Source of the DNA: Eublepharis macularius
Taxonomy: Eukaryota; Chordata; Lepidosauria; Squamata; Eublepharidae
Length of the DNA: 64,000 nucleotides
Reading direction: 5' to 3'
NCBI RefSeq assembly: GCF_028583425.1
Contig: NC_072801.1
Coordinates: 21,348,001 to 21,412,000 of the forward strand
In this document: in pieces, positions 42,131-52,502 of the stretch
Layout of the letters: every line of letters begins with the position of its first letter
Numbering within the stretch: the stretch's first letter is position 1
Made by a program: the position numbers and the translations under genes
The notes under the pieces: model-generated
What the model was told of the DNA's origin: nothing
The model's input: the letters and a program-made list of their open reading frames with translations, nothing else
Database searches by the model: none

Positions 42131-45100
42131 TAATTTTTATTCCCCGCCCTTTTTTTTTTACAATTCATTTTCACAACATCCTTGTGAGTCTGGGAAGAGG
42201 GGGCTGGCCTGAGATTCCTCAGTGAAATTCATCTCTGAGGGGTTTTTTGAACCTGTGCGTCTCTGGTTTAAGTCTGATACTGTGATGCTTTGTTCTATAA
42301 ATGCACAAATAACATTCTATAAATGCACTAAATAACAAGACTTTTAAGAAACAAGAGCAAGATCTAGGTATTTCTGTGTTGCAGATGAAGAGTCATAGCA
42401 TCGTGTTTGTGATGCCAAACCAGGCATGACTCTGGGAAATCCATGGTTAGCATTCCTGTGATTGAATCAAGGAAAGAAGTTGGTGGGAGAAGATCTGACC
42501 TGCTTCCCACAGTTTTCCTGGTCTGAAACCTGCCTCCCTAGTTGCTCCATTTCAGAGTGCAGGCAGAAGATGATGGCTGATCCACTTTGTGAATACTTCT
42601 CTGTTAAAAATTCCTTCCAAATAGATAATCTGAGCACAAGAAAAAAAGGAGGACTAGAACCTTTCTTCATGTGGTGCTAATTTTCTATTTGTATGGATTT
42701 TTTGTAATAAGAAGGAACATTTGAAGCAGGGGGTGCTTGAGGCACCTGCAGCCTCAAGTGCTTCCTCATTTCCACCTCCATAGGTCAACAGCAAAGCATG
42801 CCTGCTTATCCTCCCTGTCTCAGCCGAACTTTGTTGCAGTATTATATATGTGTGTGACAGAGAAAGGAAGACCAAACAGTAGTTTTTTCTGTAAAGTCAT
42901 TTGGAACTGCTGTGTAAATAGGGATACAGGAAGTGAAGGTTGTCTTGAAACTGCTGTTACCTGCTTGTGTCCTGAATTTTTTTTCCAATGCAAAATCCCC
43001 CCACCTTTTAACAGAACTGTCTTACAACTTCCAAATGTGATCATCATGTTTCTGTACGTCATGTTCACTTGTTGAAGTTGCCGCTCTCTTGGTTCAGTAC
43101 TAGGAAGGAGAACAAAGCTCTTGTATCTTCAGTGGCTGTGTAGAAGATGGGATTTCATTAAGAGCAGAGTTTGTCATGAAGTATGTGTGAGGGAAGCTAT
43201 ACTAGCTGAAATTCTGCCTATTGTGCAACTGTAAGGAGCTCGATGCCCTTTGCATTTGGACCAACATTGGCAATCCTTGCAGTTGCTGAAGTGGATCTCC
43301 ACTATGTTACCCAAATTGTTAGGCTTCTGCCAGGTGGCCACCGATACCAAGAAGCACCTTTGAGCCTTTCTTGGTACTGTGTGTAAATTCTTAGGCTTCT
43401 GCCAGCTGGCCACGTGACACTGAGAATCACCTTTGAGCCTTTCTTGGTACTGTGTGTAGATGTGTGTACAGTTAGTGTGGTGTAGAAAGCCAAAAGTACC
43501 TTCCAGGTGATATCTCTGCCCTACAGGCACAGAAAATACAAAAAGCATCCCTTGGGGGGAATTACTGTGAAAACAAGCATTAACTGATCCATTTTAATGG
43601 ATTTCAAGAGCATTCTCAGAGGGTCAGATTCTCATCCTTGGTGATGGAAATGGGGCTGTGGGGGAGAGGGGTGCTCAAGAAGTGAAAGGAAGCTTTGGAA
43701 TGGGTGACAGCAGTGGGCTGTAAGCTTGGATAGAGTGCCTCATACTAGGAAAAGTGCAGTTGACCATGCATCTGCAGTAGGAAGTGGCGCTCTCAGGTCT
43801 GATGGCATGACTTCCACACAGGATGGAGCTCCAACCCAGCTTCTTTCTGTAGAACTTTGCTTGAGGACAGAATCGGTGATGGAAGGCAGGTTAGGAAGAT
43901 GAAGCCTGCCACCAAAGAGTGTATAGAAGATGAAAGAACACATGCTTTATCAACAAGATTATACTCTCCTAGTCTGTCATTCTGGAATAATTACCACTAC
44001 CACCCCTACTTCTCATACCCCTCATTGCTCATGTCATTTGAAATCCCACTTTGGATGACAGGATCTGGGTGAAAGGGTGATAAATGGCTGGGGAAGGGTG
44101 ATGTGCTAGATCAAAGCTGGTGGGCAGCTGAAGGAGGAATAAGAGGCAGTGTATTGATGCAGTTGAAGTGTAAGATGGAATCAGTGGAGTGACTGAGCAA
44201 AGCTATCCTTTTCTCATGAAACTGTATAGAATGGGGGGGGTCTTAGTTCTAAACTAGAGCTAACAAAAAGCTGTGTTTTAATGAGGTAAACTGCATGGGA
44301 AGGGAACTGGACCCAGACAATGGTAGAGATCCTTCATCTGGGCTCTTTGCCTGCTGAATATTGCTTTTATGTTGCCCCTCTGAATTCTTCATCAACAGAA
44401 AGGAATTTGTCACCTCTGCTCTCAGAGTTCCTTTGTTAGCGAAGGCTTAATAGTCATACTGCATATGTGTAGGGGGGTTGGATTTACTTTTCGGGGGGGG
44501 GTGCAAGGTATGTATTTGTGTTAGGCTGAAAGATGTCACTTCTGCATATGCCACAGTCTTCAAAGGGTTGAATGGCTTCCTTGGGATCTACGACTTACGT
44601 GGATCGTTTGTGTACTGCTGTGACCCACTCTGCTTTGAGATTCCTCTGGGGTTCTGCCTTGACTGAGATTTAGGTTTTGGGCTTGAGGCTCATTCTATGC
44701 AATCGAGCCCCTTGTTACTAGAATCTCTCTTCTGCTCCTCCATTTCTGTTGCTTATTCCTTCCTTCCAATTCTGTTGGATTGCATCTCTTTTAGACTTGG
44801 TTATTTCTTTTCCTTCCATGGATCTCATGTTGCAGTATAGCTTTATTGGCTCAGAATGGACTCTCTTATTTCCCTTTTCAAGATTTCCTCTAATCGAAAC
44901 ATCTTTATTGCCTCATCCCAATAACATTATAAGTAGAATTTTAACATCTCCAGCAAAATCTCAAAAGTTTATGTTGTTGAATGGACCACATACCTGTTTA
45001 ATCCTGGCTGTTAAAAGCCAATCCAAACCATAGAAAGTTTATAGTGTTGCAGGAAAATATTAAAATGTGGATTTTGCATCTGTGGGTAAATGAACTTCTG

Positions 45101-45152
45101 CCCCTGTTATGCGGATGCTGAGGATGCCTCCTGATATGCCTTTGGAGTTCAG
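42131..45152. other. LMTK2 intron 1, no further gene; small tandem duplication
   Basis: The only structure I see is at 43314-43462, where 'ttaggcttctgccag' recurs after 72 bp (43319, 43391) together with 'cctttcttggtactgtgtgt', giving two diverged copies. Other open frames lack motifs. Confidence 0.5.

Positions 45153-45207
<55 letters not shown>
45153..45207. repeat. (ATT)n microsatellite
   Basis: About 18 uninterrupted ATT repeats, placed at the 3' tail of the adjacent minus-strand LINE, of which it is probably an expanded tail. Confidence 0.95.
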
Positions 45208-45208
<1 letters not shown>

Positions 45209-45780
45209 ATTTCTAGACCGCCCTCCCCGTCAGACACTCTCAGGGCGGTGTAACAACATACGATTTTTACATAAAGATTAAAAACAATAAAAACATTATA
45301 AAAACATTATTCCATATACAATTAAAATTGGCTAATATAAATATTAAAATACAGCATTTTAGACGCAGGGCTTGGCTCTTGCATCATGCCCTGCCTCACA
45401 CTTATGAGCTCCTGCATGGGTGGTGGATGGTCTTCAGTGGTATGGCCGGCGAGAGGACAGCCTAGCCGCCACCAAATGCCTGGCAGAACATCTCCGTATT
45501 GCAGGCCTGGCGGAAAGATGATAAATCCTGCCAGGCCCTAGTTTCCTCAGACAGAGAGTTCCATCAGGTCGGAGCCAGGACCGAAAAGGCCCTGGCTCTG
45601 GTAGAGGCCAGGCGGACCTCCCTGGGGCCAGGGACCATCAGCAAGTGCTTATTGGCTGATCGAAGCAACCTCCGGGGAACATATCGGGAGAGGCCATCCC
45701 AAAAGGTATGCTGGGCCCCCACATATAGTGCACAGATGATGGTAAAATTTTGGATGGCTCATTCTAAAGATGGCAATGGT
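45208..45780 (-). mobile_element. L2-like LINE 3' region
   Basis: The minus-strand end '...gagagtgtctgacggggag', 'ggcggtctagaaatg' is an L2-type LINE terminus. Further in, 'ggccctggctctggtagagg' and 'tgcaggcctggcggaaag' match the copies at 31453-32440 and 50225-50700. Only the 3'UTR is present. Confidence 0.75.
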
Positions 45781-47109
45781 GGTGGGCCATGAGGTGCGGT
45801 TACGGCACTAGCTGTTTGGCTGATATAATTATTACAAGTTGGGCCCCTGCAAAAATTGTATGGTGGGATTCCAGAAAGCTGTGCTGGACATCTGGCAACT
45901 CTCCCTCGCAGAGAGCTTTCCCCTTTGCTATCTCCCTTCCAAACACTGTTCCTCTTTGTTCCCCCTCCACAGGGGAAGGGTGTTGGGGAGGGGGGGAAAG
46001 GAGATGAGTTCTTGGAAAGGGCAAAGGGGAAAGGTACTTGGAGGGAGGCAAAGGGAAAGGTGTTTGGAAGGGATGCTTGGAAATCACCTTTCCTGTTAAT
46101 CTTTCAACCCTCACATTTCCTTGTTAATGTTTCCACCCAACTTTCCCTGTTAATCTCCCCTCAAGTACCTTTCCTTATCAATATTTCTACCCGCCCACCA
46201 TACCCTCCTCAGCCTTTTCTTGTTCTTGAGGTGCTGCCTCCTGACTTGCTGCCATGTCAAGTGTGCAGGGGAGATGTGAGGCTGGCTCCCAGACCCCTGC
46301 AGCTGATTGGCCTGCGGTGACTTCTTACCTAGTCACTTGGAGCCTCTTCCATCCTCCCCTCCCTCCATCTCCTCAGAGCTAACATGCAGGCTGCTGCCAC
46401 TGCTCTTCCCCACAATGCTGATTTATAGGCACTTTTAGCTATTTAAGAATTGTCATGAGGCCTCACTCTGGATCAGGCGCATGGTGATCTGGATTGGGGC
46501 CTGGCAGTAATTTTTTAAACAGCTAAATTTTTCGGCATGGCCCAGGAGAAGCGTGGGATGGGGGATTTCAGGGATCTTCCTCTCCCCCCCCCCACCTCTG
46601 CTTCGTTCACTGCTGAACATGACAGAGGAAGAGGGAAGTGCATTTTCTGCACATGTGCATAAAATGTTTATTTTGAGCGGGGGGGGGGGATTAAGCCTCC
46701 AAATGTATTTTTTAAACCATAGAGATTTTTCTGTAACCCTGGGGGATCCCCCAAGATTGCAGAAGCATCTGTTTTCTAGCCTAGCTCCACTGATCCGCGG
46801 ATTTAAGTATCCTCATGGGAGGCCATTTGGCTATTATTATATGTGATTGCTAGGACCGCTGCAGACTTAGGCTGTAGTTAGGGTCAAGGTAATCCACACT
46901 TGGATTTCCCACAGTATTTCTAGCTGCAGGGAGACCTGATTTGGATTGGGGTTGTGTTCTGGGAATGGAAGGGTTTGATTTTTTTTAAAACCTTGTGCAG
47001 TGTTCCTGGTGTGTACTGCTTCCCCTCGCCTCCAGTCCTGGTTGGTGAAGTACAGGTATTCATATTCTCCCTCCCACTAATAGAATGATAGCTATTAATA
47101 GCTCTAATA
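45781..47109. other. LMTK2 intron 1, no recognisable feature
   Basis: Contains purine-rich repeats of 'ggaaagg' (45970-46080), then pyrimidine-rich 'cctttcc..ttaat' words (46085-46180), and G-runs near 46680. No gene is supported. Confidence 0.4.
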
Positions 47110-47230
47110 GGTATCTGATGAAGGGAGTGTGCCTTTCAAAATTTTTTGGAAATTTTGTTGGTCTTTATGGTGCTACTGGACTTGAACCTTGCTGTTCTAT
47201 AGCAGACCAACATAGCTATTTACCTGAAAC
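47110..47230 (+). repeat. Penelope-like terminus, decayed
   Basis: CTGATGA (47115-47121), A, GGGAGTGTGCCTTTC, then a lost GAAA. The tail 'ttggtctttatggtgctact' and 'agcagaccaacatagctatt' is the same as in the copies near 18.7 and 49.1 kb. Confidence 0.55.
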
Positions 47231-47486
47231 TGTCTAATAGCTTGAGGAAAGGATGGGAAATTTCTATCATGAAAACAGTATAGAAAAGGGTTAACCCTCA
47301 CGGTACTATGGACCCAATTTTAATGTCTCCCAGCTGTTTTTTAAAAAAAGATTTGAAGATATATCTGAAACTCTGAACATGGCTCTCCCATGTCATGTGA
47401 AGTTTGATACTTAAGGTGTCTCCTCCTCCTTTAAGGAGGGAGAATTCTTCTCCATGAGAATACCAGATGTATTGAAAATTGCGCCT

Positions 47487-47540
47487 GGATCACCCAGATC
47501 CTAGTCCATCACTCCAGCCAATACATCACACTGGCGTGCA
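47487..47540 (-). repeat. SINE head fragment
   Basis: The minus strand reads a tRNA-like head ('ggagtgatggactaggatct') and stops within the B-box region. Confidence 0.5.
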
Positions 47541-48654
47541 TAAGCATGCTCCTTTAAGACAATTTGATTTGTATCCTGTCCTTTCACAAAGGTTTGGTGC
47601 AATTAACACATTAAAAACTTAAAATCCATCACACGTAAAGGATAAAGGTTAAAACTTGACCATTGTGCGTGCACCCTTACCCAAAGATGCCAAAGCGAGT
47701 CTCATTTCTGGAATATGTTTGGATACCATCTCTGGCAATCTCCTGGGATATTTCAGGCAGTTTCTCTCCAATGTACTAAAGTCCTAACCCAGATCAGACA
47801 TGATAGCTGTTCCACATCCATTTTATTGCACAGCTTGCAGACAACGCACTGTTCAGTACTCAGCCCATTGGTGAGATGGCCAGAAGCCTCACAGGGGAAC
47901 AAGCGTATCCTTTCCACACTATTCATGACCTAAAGAACTTCTAACTACAGGAGTGGGAAATCCTGCCCACAAAACTCAAAGAGTTTACAAAGCAGTATTC
48001 TTTGGTATATACAATCAGTGATCGCCACAGTACCTGTGAAGGGATAAGCACAAATGTAAACGTGGGGCAGACATTCTAAGGAGTCACTGTCAAATTGCTG
48101 CTATCTGCTGCACGCCGACAATTTATCTACAGATGCACATATATCTGTTGTACACCATATGGCATGCTGTAGTAATTTGTATTAATAATTTTGTAATTTC
48201 CTTGTTATTTGCTATGGCTGTGCTGAAGCAATAAAGATACGTACATATGGCATGCAAATGCAGTGGTCCAATCCACCACTCTTCTTAATGTCAGAGGAGA
48301 TCAAGGGCTGCAAAAATTGCTCTGTGGCCACATATTGCCCACTCTTGGGACAGCAATTGAAGAAACATTGATGGGGAACATAGCACGGGCTTAGTAGCAA
48401 CAGGAGCTTTTTCAGATCACCACTCAGACACGACTTCCAGTCCTTAACATGTCCCCCAGAACTGGCATTAGGGAGAATCAGAACATGATGAGAAAGGTGC
48501 CACACCACCAAGATGACAGATGTGATTTTCAAACTGTGTATTCTGCAAAAGTTTCTCGACGAACGATCCCTAAAGGAAATGGAAAAGGAGGCACGATTAA
48601 GCTGGTATCACACATACAAAAGGCCATTCTCTGCTTGACTGTGGAAGCTTGCAG
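47541..48654. other. Unclassified; possible LINE 3' end
   Basis: The stretch ending 'gctgaagcaataaagatacg' near 48240 looks like a LINE 3' terminus with an AATAAA. The 500 bp before it may be its 3'UTR, but I cannot assign a family. The remainder is anonymous. Confidence 0.3.
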
Positions 48655-48795
48655 GGTGACCTCGGGCCAGTCCCATACTCAGCCTCGACCGTCTCACAGA
48701 GTTTGTTAGGAGGAAAAAATGGAGGCGAGAGAATGATTGTAAGCGGCTTTGGATCCTCATTGGGGAGGAAGATGGGCTATAAATGATGAAAAAAA
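48655..48795 (+). repeat. tRNA-derived SINE, 3' half, plus strand
   Basis: 'gggtgacctcgggccagtcc', 'cctcgaccgtctcacagag' and 'taagcggctttggatcctca' followed by 'ttggggaggaagatgggcta' are the body and L2-like tail. The tRNA-like head is absent. Confidence 0.75.
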
Positions 48796-48954
48796 ATGAA
48801 ATTTAGCGGCTGTTCGAGACCTCTGGGTCAAATGAACAGTAATAGAAAAGAAAAGGAAGGAAGAAAAATTGAAGAAAATATATGACCTGGCAAGAGTTGC
48901 TCTTCTCTTACCTGTCAGACCTCTTACCTGCCAAGTCCTCAGTTTCAGGTGGGT

Positions 48955-49115
48955 ATCCATGTTGGTCTGCAGTAGAAAAGCAAGATCTGTGTCCAGTAGC
49001 ACTCTGAAGACCAACTAGGTTTCCAGGGTATATATCTGAGGAAGGGAGCTCGACTCTTGAGATCTTACACCCTGGAAATCTTGTTGGTCTTTGACATGCC
49101 ATTGGACTCAGATCT
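48955..49115. repeat. Head-to-head Penelope-like termini, decayed
   Basis: The left part ('agatctgtgtccagtagcac', 'tttccagggtata') is an inverted relative of the right part ('ccctggaaatcttgttggt', 'attggactcagatct'). CTGAGGA at 49036-49042 marks the ribozyme position, but GAAA is gone. It has the same layout as 18625-18767, and no target duplication is visible. Confidence 0.55.
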
Positions 49116-49734
49116 TTTGGTGAAGAAGGAAGCTCTGTACAGCTCGCAGGGTGTAATTTTTGCCTGGTAACTTTCATGTCTGCAAACAGAACACTGAAAT
49201 CTTTCTCATTTTGTCACAACTGTGACTTGCACCTTTCTTATCTGAGGTGTTCACTTTTTTGTAGCTTTTCACTTCTCCATATTTTCCAGCTGCTATGGAG
49301 GGGTTTATTTTATCTTCCATATTTTCTTTCCAATTCTGGCCTCAACTGTACTGTTGCTGAAAGCTTTGATGCATCTCCAAAAACGGACTTGATTCTTTTG
49401 AAGTTTGTTCCTTTTTCACAGGATTCTCAAAAACAGAAGTGAAAATTAGTTCTGAATTTTTTTTTTCAACCTGTGGTTTATGTAGGTGCTGATGGGGTTG
49501 GTTGCGGTTAACAATTATAAACACTTTTTGAAACCAAAATGCTTGTCTCTCCCTGAAGATATTACGCTGTTTATATTAGCTGTGCAATAGAATTATTGCG
49601 GAGTAACTAACACCTCTAAAACAATATTATACATTCAGGTAAAAATTCTTGCATCTGCTGTTTCGAACCTTGCAACTTTTTCCTTTCTGACATTATCACC
49701 TCAAATTTATTACATGATCCTTAATACTGATGTT
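49116..49734. other. LMTK2 intron 1, no recognisable feature
   Basis: Anonymous AT-rich sequence. Confidence 0.4.
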
Positions 49735-50065
49735 TGAGAGCCACTGTGGTATAGCGGTTTAGAGAGGCACCCAAATTTGAATCCCCCTTCTGTCCTGACA
49801 CCTTGTTGGGTGACTCTCAGCCTAAACTACCTCACTGGTAGTTTAGGCTGAGATCCGAGGCATCCAAATTTGGGTGGTACGATCCGAGGCACCCAAATTT
49901 GAATCCCCCTTCTGTCCTGAAAGCTTGTTGGGTGACTCTCAGCCTAAACTGCCTCACTGGGTTATTGTAAGGATAAAATGGAGAGAGAGGAAAGTGATGT
50001 ATGCTGCTTTGGGTTCTTATTGGGGAGAAAAGTGAGGTATCAGTGAAGTCAATCAATCAATACTC
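49735..50065 (+). repeat. tRNA-derived SINE with internal inverted duplication
   Basis: Head 'gagagccactgtggtatagc', body and L2-like tail ('tgctttgggttcttattggg') are all present on the plus strand. The stretch 'cacccaaatttgaatccccc' through 'gcctaaact.cctcactgg' occurs twice (about 49769-49840 and 49891-49959). Between the copies lies an inverted piece, 'ggtagtttaggctgagatcc'. The inverted piece is complementary to 'ctcagcctaaactacc' immediately before it. Confidence 0.8.
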
Positions 50066-50224
50066 TGTCTCTTCATACCCAAGGGGTCAGGCAAGAACTG
50101 AAATGAGTTAGAAAGAAAATGACACTGCATTATTTAGAAGAATTACTGTATTATTACTATTCTTTCTTTATTATTATTACAGCACTTAGCCAGTACGTTA
50201 ACCATAAAATTTAAGTGCACATTT

Positions 50225-50700
50225 TACAACTATTATTACTATTAAATTTATAGTCCATTCTCCCCACAGGTGGGCTCAGAGCACATAACATCGTGTAATA
50301 AAACCACATTAAAACATAAAATTCAGTACAAGAAGACAGCAATTCTACATGGCAGCCTGTATTGCTGAACCCAACTCAGTACATCTCATAGGGTGGGAGA
50401 TGGTATACAGCATTAGGTGAGTCGCTAGGAGGAAGGGGGTTATGATCCCCCCTCAACAGGAGACCAGCAAAGGAGCTCACCCACACCCTAACCTCAGCCA
50501 TATGCCTGGTGGAACATCTTTGTCTTACAGGCCCAGCAGAAGGATAACAAATCCTGCTGGGCTCTAGTTTCCACAAACAGAGAGTTCCACCAGGTCGGTG
50601 CCAGGACCGAAAAGGCCCTTGCCCTGGTTGAGGCCAGGTGAGCATCCTTGGAGCCAGGGACCACCAGCAGGTGTTTATCTGGTCATCTCAGCAATTACCA
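50225..50700 (-). mobile_element. L2-like LINE 3' region
   Basis: 'aaatttatagtccattctcc', 'ccacaggtgggctcagagca' is the 3' end, followed by 'gccatatgcctggtggaaca' and 'ggtgccaggaccgaaaaggc'. It serves as the uninterrupted comparison for 31098-32440. Confidence 0.7.
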
Positions 50701-51295
50701 GATTTCAGCCAAAAAAATGAAAAGCTCTCAGAACTTCCTGTAGCAATAGCAATTTAAAATTAATCCAAAATCAATTAAAATAAGATTTTAGTGAATTCTT
50801 GGTCCAGCATGATAAAAAGACTGCTTTATCTTCTTCCTGTGACCTTGCTGATAGTGGTTAATAGCTTGGGAGGAAGAGAGGGAATTGGCAGCAGTCAAGT
50901 TAGCTAAGCATTCGTCCCTCTTTTTCTGCAGGCAATTTAAAGTTTGGGAAGGGTGCGGGAATGACCCTTGAGCTCTTAGCCCGTGGCTTGCCATCATGGC
51001 CCTGAGTGAGCTGTGATGTCATAAGTGCCACCAGCCCAGAATGAACTGAAGGCACATCATCTGTTCCTACATTGTATTGGAGGGCATGCAAGGTTTTATG
51101 TATTTAAATTGCATTTTGTTTTGTATATTTCATCTTGCAGGTTCTAGGAGAAAGCGGGGTAAAATATTTTAAATAAACAAACTTAGTGCTAGGCATAATC
51201 ATTTTTCCGTTTGCTGTTGCTTTAACTGATTTACCTGTTGTAAACCACCTTGGGCATAACTCTTTTTACAGAAAGGAAGCCCAGACATTCAGCAA

Positions 51296-51296
<1 letters not shown>
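50701..51296. other. LMTK2 intron 1, no recognisable feature
   Basis: A LINE-tail-like 'taaaatattttaaataaac' lies near 51160; otherwise anonymous. Confidence 0.35.

Positions 51297-51361
<65 letters not shown>
51297..51361. repeat. (CAGA)n microsatellite
   Basis: About 15 near-perfect tetranucleotide repeats. They generate parallel open frames on both strands that are not genes. Confidence 0.97.
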
Positions 51362-51364
<3 letters not shown>

Positions 51365-52275
51365 TAAAGGAGGCGTGTCTGGCTGCTGCCATTTTTTCAA
51401 TGTGCCCTCTGGGATGGCACTTTATAGTTCCGAGGAAAGGAACTCTTGGCCTGAGCTGGATCCAGACATGGTGGGGGGATGCCTGACCATTCTGTCTTCT
51501 CCTGCTGGTGCTGAATCCAGGCCTTGTGAGGGAGGGTGTTTGCAAGGCTGAATAAGAGGCAGCTTACCAACCAGCATGGTGACTGATTCGGTACAGTCAG
51601 CTCAAATTGACTAACTGAACTCCTGGACCATGTCAGGCTTCCTGAAATGTCTAGTGCTCCTTCCTATCTGGAAGCTCTTATTTCTGTGACGGCAAGACAG
51701 TTTCCTGAGTTTAGCTTTGGTGGGCTATAATTTCAGCTGGTCCTTGTAAATCCAGTTTTGAATAATGTTACTAGCTCTCATCCAACTTAATTTAGCCTGC
51801 TTATGTATTATGTTAGTTACTTGTGGGTCATGAAGAGTGTGAAAAGCGGAGGAGCAGAGAACCCTCTCGTCTAGTTTCTCAGAAATGCCCTCTCTGTTCA
51901 CATGCAGGCGGTTCTTACTCACCAGAGGCAGCCAAGAAAGTGACTGCTTGCAAGCCTCTTGTAATTAGGTAAAAGTACAAACTGTAGAATTAAAACTTCA
52001 TGCTCATTTTCATCTTCATCATTTCTATATTGTCAGTTAAAAAGTACCTTCTGTCACTTCTTTCTCTCTGACTGAAATGCCATACCTGGTTCATTTTAGA
52101 GATGCTTTAAACTGGCTTTAATTATCAAACCATTTTCTATTTTTAACGATAGATCTGTTAAGTATTTGAGTCATTGCGGAGGATGGGGGGAAAAGCTGTC
52201 ACAGGTTTCCAGTAGAAAATGTCTTCATTTAAATCCTGAGGAACATAATCAGTGTAGGGAGATGATATGAGAGCC
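51362..52275. other. LMTK2 intron 1, no recognisable feature
   Basis: Anonymous sequence. Confidence 0.4.
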
Positions 52276-52369
52276 TCATAATATTATCCAGAGGAGTTAG
52301 CCGTGTTAGTCTGTAGTAGCAAAATCAAAAAGAGTCCAGTAGCACCTTTAAGACTAACCAATTTTATTG

Positions 52370-52406
52370 TAGCATAAGCTTTCGAGAATCAAGTTCTCTT
52401 CGTCAG
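52370..52406 (-). ncRNA. Hammerhead-like motif, left arm
   Basis: Minus strand: CUGACGA, A, GAGAA-CUUGA-UUCUC (5-bp stem II), GAAA, GC-UUAU-GC (stem III with A-U closing pair), UA. All core residues of the CUGANGA/GAAA consensus are present; stem I is weak. Confidence 0.6.
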
Positions 52407-52408
52407 AT

Positions 52409-52445
52409 CTGACGAAGAGAACTTGATTCTCGAAAGCTTATGCTA
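52409..52445 (+). ncRNA. Hammerhead-like motif, right arm
   Basis: Exact mirror of 52370-52406. A transcript of either strand across the element would contain one forward hammerhead, and its complement would fold with the other arm into a long duplex that could compete with ribozyme folding. Confidence 0.6.
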
Positions 52446-52502
52446 CAATAAAATTGGTTAGTCTTAAAGGTGCTACTGGACTCTTTTTGATCATAATATT
52501 AT

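Larger units (their letters stand above)
52288..52490. mobile_element. 203-bp mini-PLE: perfect ribozyme palindrome with 12-bp target duplication
   Basis: A perfect 12-bp duplication, tcataatattat (52276-52287 and 52491-52502), bounds an insertion made only of two inverted PLE termini. Positions 52324-52491 form a perfect 168-bp palindrome (84-bp arms) centred on AGATCT at 52405-52410. The left arm extends 36 nt further, with text ('gttagccgtgttagtctgta') matching the termini at 34.6 and 62.0 kb. Each arm carries one hammerhead-like motif. No protein is encoded. The perfect arms suggest either a recent insertion or origin of both arms from one snap-back molecule. Confidence 0.95.

Noticed and set aside
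51186..51551. Frames with TDRQ or CLSV repeats
   Set aside because: Products of the (CAGA)n microsatellite.
6652..52491. CRISPR-like arrays or prokaryotic operons
   Set aside because: The tandem arrays are microsatellites and minisatellites without unique spacers, and the gene structure is eukaryotic.
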